NCBI GenBank assembly: GCA_032209605.1
Contig: JASFXZ010000001.1
Span: 31,562,619-31,626,618 of the forward strand
Reading direction: 5' to 3'
Source of the DNA: Mactromeris polynyma
Lineage: Eukaryota; Mollusca; Bivalvia; Venerida; Mactridae
Length of the DNA: 64,000 nucleotides
Below are positions 60,981 through 64,000 of this stretch, piece after piece (positions within the stretch are counted from its first letter, which is position 1; each line of letters begins with the position of its first letter). The notes under the pieces are model-generated. The model saw nothing but the letters and a program-made list of their open reading frames with translations, had not been told where the DNA came from and did no database searches. Both the position numbers and the translations under genes were made by a program.

Positions 60981-62852
60981 GGGAGTAGTGTTCAGTGAGT
61001 TGTGTTCAGTAAGTGAGTAGTGTTCAATAAGTGAGTTGTGTTCAGTAAGTGAATATTGTTCAGTGTGTAGTGTTCAGTGAGTAGTGTTCAGTGAGTTGTG
61101 TTCAGTGAGTTGTGTTCAGTAAGTGAATATTGTTCAGTGAGTAGTGTTGAGTGAGTTGTGTTCAGTGAGTAGTGTTCAGTGAGTAGTGTTGAGTGAGTAG
61201 TGTTCAGTGAGTTGTGTTCAGTGAGTAGTGTTCAGTGAGTTGTGTTCAGTAAGTAGTGTTCAGTAAGTGAGCTGTGTTGAGTGAGTTGTCTTCAGTGAGA
61301 TGTGTTCAGTGAGTTGTGTTCAGTGAGTTGTGTTCAGTGAGTTGTGTTTAGTGAGTTGTGTTGAGTGAGTAGTGTTCAGTGAGTTGTGTTTAGTGAATTG
61401 TGTTCAGTGAGTTGTGTTCAGTGAGTTGTGTTCAGTGAGTTGTGTTCAGTGAGTTGTGTTCAGTGAGTTGTGTTCAGTGAGCTGTGTTCAGTGAGCTGTG
61501 TTCAGTGAGTTGTGTTCAGTGAGTTGTGTTCAGTGAGTTGTGTTCAGTGAGCTGTGTTCAGTGAGCTGTGTTCAGTGAGTTGTGTTCAGTGAGTTGTGTT
61601 CAGTGAGCTGTGTTCAATGAGTTGTGTTCAGTGAGCTGTGTTCAGTGAGTTGTGTTCAGTGAGTTGTGTTCAGTGAGTTGTGTTCAGTGAGTTGTGTTCA
61701 GTGAGCTGTGTTCAGTGAGTTGTGTTTAGTGAGTTGTGTTCAGTGAGTTGTGTTCAGTGGGTTGTGTTGAGTGAGTAGTGTTCAGTGAGTTGTGTTTAGT
61801 GAATTGTGTTCAGTGAGTTGTGTTCAGTGAGTTGTGTTTAGTGAGTTGTGTTCAGTGAGTTGTGTTTAGTGAGTTGTGTTCAGTGAGTTGTGTTCAGTGA
61901 GTTGTGTTCAGTGAGTTGTGTTCAGTGAGTTGTGTTCAGTGAGTAGTGTTCAATGAGTTGTGTTCAGTGAGTAGTGTTCAGTGAGTTGTGTTCAGTGAGT
62001 TGTGTTCAGTGAGTAGTGTTCAGTAAGTTGTGTTCAGTGAGTTGTGTTTAGTGAGTTGTGTTCAGTGAGTTGTGTTCAGTGAGTAGTGTTCAGTAAGTTG
62101 TGTTCAGTGAGTAGTGTTCAGTAAGTTGTGTTCAGTGAGTAGTGTTCAGTAAGTTGTGTTCAGTGAGTTGTGTTCAGTGAGTAGTGTTCAGTGAGTAGTG
62201 TTCAGTAAGTTGTGTTCAGTGAGTAGTGTTCAGTAAGTTGTGTTCAGTGAGTTGTGTTTAGTGAGTTGTGTTCAGTGAGTAGTGTTCAGTAAGTTGTGTT
62301 CAGTGAGTTGTGTTCAGTGAGTAGTGTTCAGTAAGTTGTGTTCAGTGAGTTGTGTTTAGTGAGTTGTGTTTAGTGAGTTGTGTTCAGTGAGTTGTGTTCA
62401 GTAAGTTGTGTTCAGTGAGCTGTATTCAGTGAGTTGTGTTCAGTGAGTTGTGTTCAGTGAGTTATGTTCCGTAAGTGAGTAGTGTTCAGTGAGTTATGTT
62501 CAGTGAGTAAGTGAGTCGTGTTCAGTTAGTTGTGTTCAGTGAGTTGTGTTCAGTGAGTTATGTTCCGTAAGTGAGTAGTGTTCAGTGAGTTGTGTCCACT
62601 GAGTTGTGTTCAGTGAGTTGTGTTCAGTTAGAGAGTAATTTTCAGTGTGTTGTGTTCACTTCGTAGTGTTCAGAGAGTAAGTGAGTAGTGTTCAGTGAGT
62701 TGTGTCCACTGAGTTGTGTTCAGTGACTTGTGTTCAGTTAGTGAGTAATTTTCAGTGTGTTGTGTTCACTTCGTAGTGTTCAGAGAGTAAGTGAGTAGTG
62801 TTCAGTGAGTAATGTTCAGTGCATTGTGTTCAGTGAGTAGAGTTCAGTGAGT
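60981..62852 (+). repeat. GTGTTCAGTGAGTA-family satellite, U6 array
   Basis: About 1.9 kb, the most homogeneous array. It is dominated by the 14-mer GTGTTCAGTGAGTT with interspersed AGTA and GCT variants and few 18-mers. A ~110-bp local duplication is visible at about 62580-62790. Confidence 0.9.
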
Positions 62853-64000
62853 TTCTTCGTGAAGTGAGAAACACAATACAGAATTGTTGTTGCGAGACAA
62901 AGACAACAAGAAATCTGATCCAAGAATATCACAGTGCAACATTTATAGAGCAGCCCTCTTTTGGGCAACAACCTCTCTTCAAAAACATTATCATTTTCCT
63001 GTGGTAAAACTTTATAACAAATTAAATGTCTTTAGGACAACAACTTCTCAACAACAGACAACCTGTGTTACTCTAGAAAGGTTGCACAGTATGTAAGACA
63101 GGATTACAACTATAGAAGAGCTGTGTACATTTATCCTGTTATCATCATACATAATACTACCACTGTTCGAAGGTTTAATGTCAGGGAATATAACCAATGC
63201 GAACATCCTGCACAATTTACTATATATCATGGAGTTATCCCCCTTAGTAATATACACAAATTACGGCCGTAACTGAACTGTTTTCATTGACAAATTTCGT
63301 GCTTTAAATACTTTGGTTAGACCCTGATTATAAATGAGGATTCAAGCGTTATATGTCTGATAATTTAAAAAAAATTGTGAATTTGAGTCTGAATTTATGT
63401 ATTTAATGTAGCTTCCCCCACCAAAGAAACACGTTTGTTCGTATAATACAGTAACACACTGGTTTTGATTTAACAGGACAACAGCGCCATTTGTATCATG
63501 TATAAAATATGGGATGTAATTATATCGAAATATGTAGATAAATCATTGCAAGTACACCGACCCACTTCGGATATTATAATGAGAACATAACAGCAGAAAG
63601 TATATCCATACATCCATACATTCATTTCTTAACTACACATGACGTTTCTGGTTTAACAGTTCGACTATCAAGAATGAATGTCAATTGAATTGCAAACGTG
63701 CACGGCATTGAAGAACAACTTTTATTAATCATCGGGTACGAATTTTTTATTTCGAATAATACATAGTTTTGAATAGCCCAGTTCAATTTGACGTGCCTAC
63801 GAATCTACATCGGGACCTGATATCTATTTCGGATGATACCAAGTATTCGGATAGAAGGTAGTCGAATAAACGAAGTCCGACTATAGATCTATTGATTATA
63901 TAGGCTTCCTAAGCAGTTCACCGCTAAACTATTTGTATCATGTCTTCATCAATTAAAGTTAATAATAATAATAAATTCTTTATTTCTAGAAGATAACATA
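62853..64000. other. U6 post-satellite region to window end
   Basis: Matches U3 and U4 after their satellites, including a palindromic TIR element near 63805-63885. It ends with the AATAATAATAATAAATTC landmark at 63961, so another module probably follows. No gene seen. Confidence 0.4.

Overview
This is a eukaryotic, AT-rich, intron-containing window that looks like a bivalve mollusc genome. The evidence is secreted coiled-coil plus C1q-domain (C1qDC) genes of the lineage-expanded bivalve kind, tRNA-derived SINE heads, a degraded non-LTR retrotransposon whose C-terminal zinc-finger resembles molluscan LINEs, and many short TIR elements. A dreissenid-like heterodont bivalve is possible, but the species cannot be fixed from the sequence.

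Positions 1 to about 52,960 are five tandem copies (U1-U5) of one segment: 1-13554, 13555-20907, 20908-33656, 33657-47021 and 47022-52960. Each carries, on the + strand, one two-exon C1qDC gene. Exon 1 encodes a signal peptide and coiled coil and follows a TATA box; a phase-1 intron separates it from exon 2, which encodes the whole C1q domain. Four genes are open (259 aa). Gene 2 has an in-frame TAA at the start of the C1q exon. Two subfamilies exist: genes 1 and 4 (introns about 2.1 kb) and genes 2, 3 and 5 (introns about 0.6-0.7 kb, extra cysteine in the C1q domain). Amino-acid differences concentrate in a 16-residue stretch near the C terminus.

Downstream of each gene come, in order: a 3' flank, a tRNA-Lys-derived SINE (U1, U4, U5), a ~35-bp minisatellite, a pogo/Tigger-like MITE, and a distal half. 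The distal half of U1, U3 and U4 holds a GT-rich satellite (GTGTTCAGTGAGTA family, 0.9-3.3 kb) flanked by direct repeats and by twin CRE sites. In U2 and U5 that block is missing and a LINE remnant is present instead. A dispersed ~350-bp repeat ends U1-U4.

Positions 52,961-58,640 are not part of the array. They contain the 3' end of an unrelated minus-strand gene, reconstructed here as three exons whose reading frame closes exactly (331 aa visible). It has a tandemly duplicated symmetric exon and encodes a Ser/Pro/Arg-rich, probably disordered protein with SxIP-like motifs. Its large intron carries a tRNA-Ser/Leu-type SINE and a TIR element rich in CCAACGTTGG.

From about 58,640 to 64,000 a satellite-bearing distal module (U6) reappears without a C1q gene. 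It begins with an uninterrupted ~665-bp (AC)n tract and contains a LINE 3'-end insertion with a 13-bp target-site duplication. No prokaryotic operon, CRISPR, rRNA or convincing functional tRNA gene is present.
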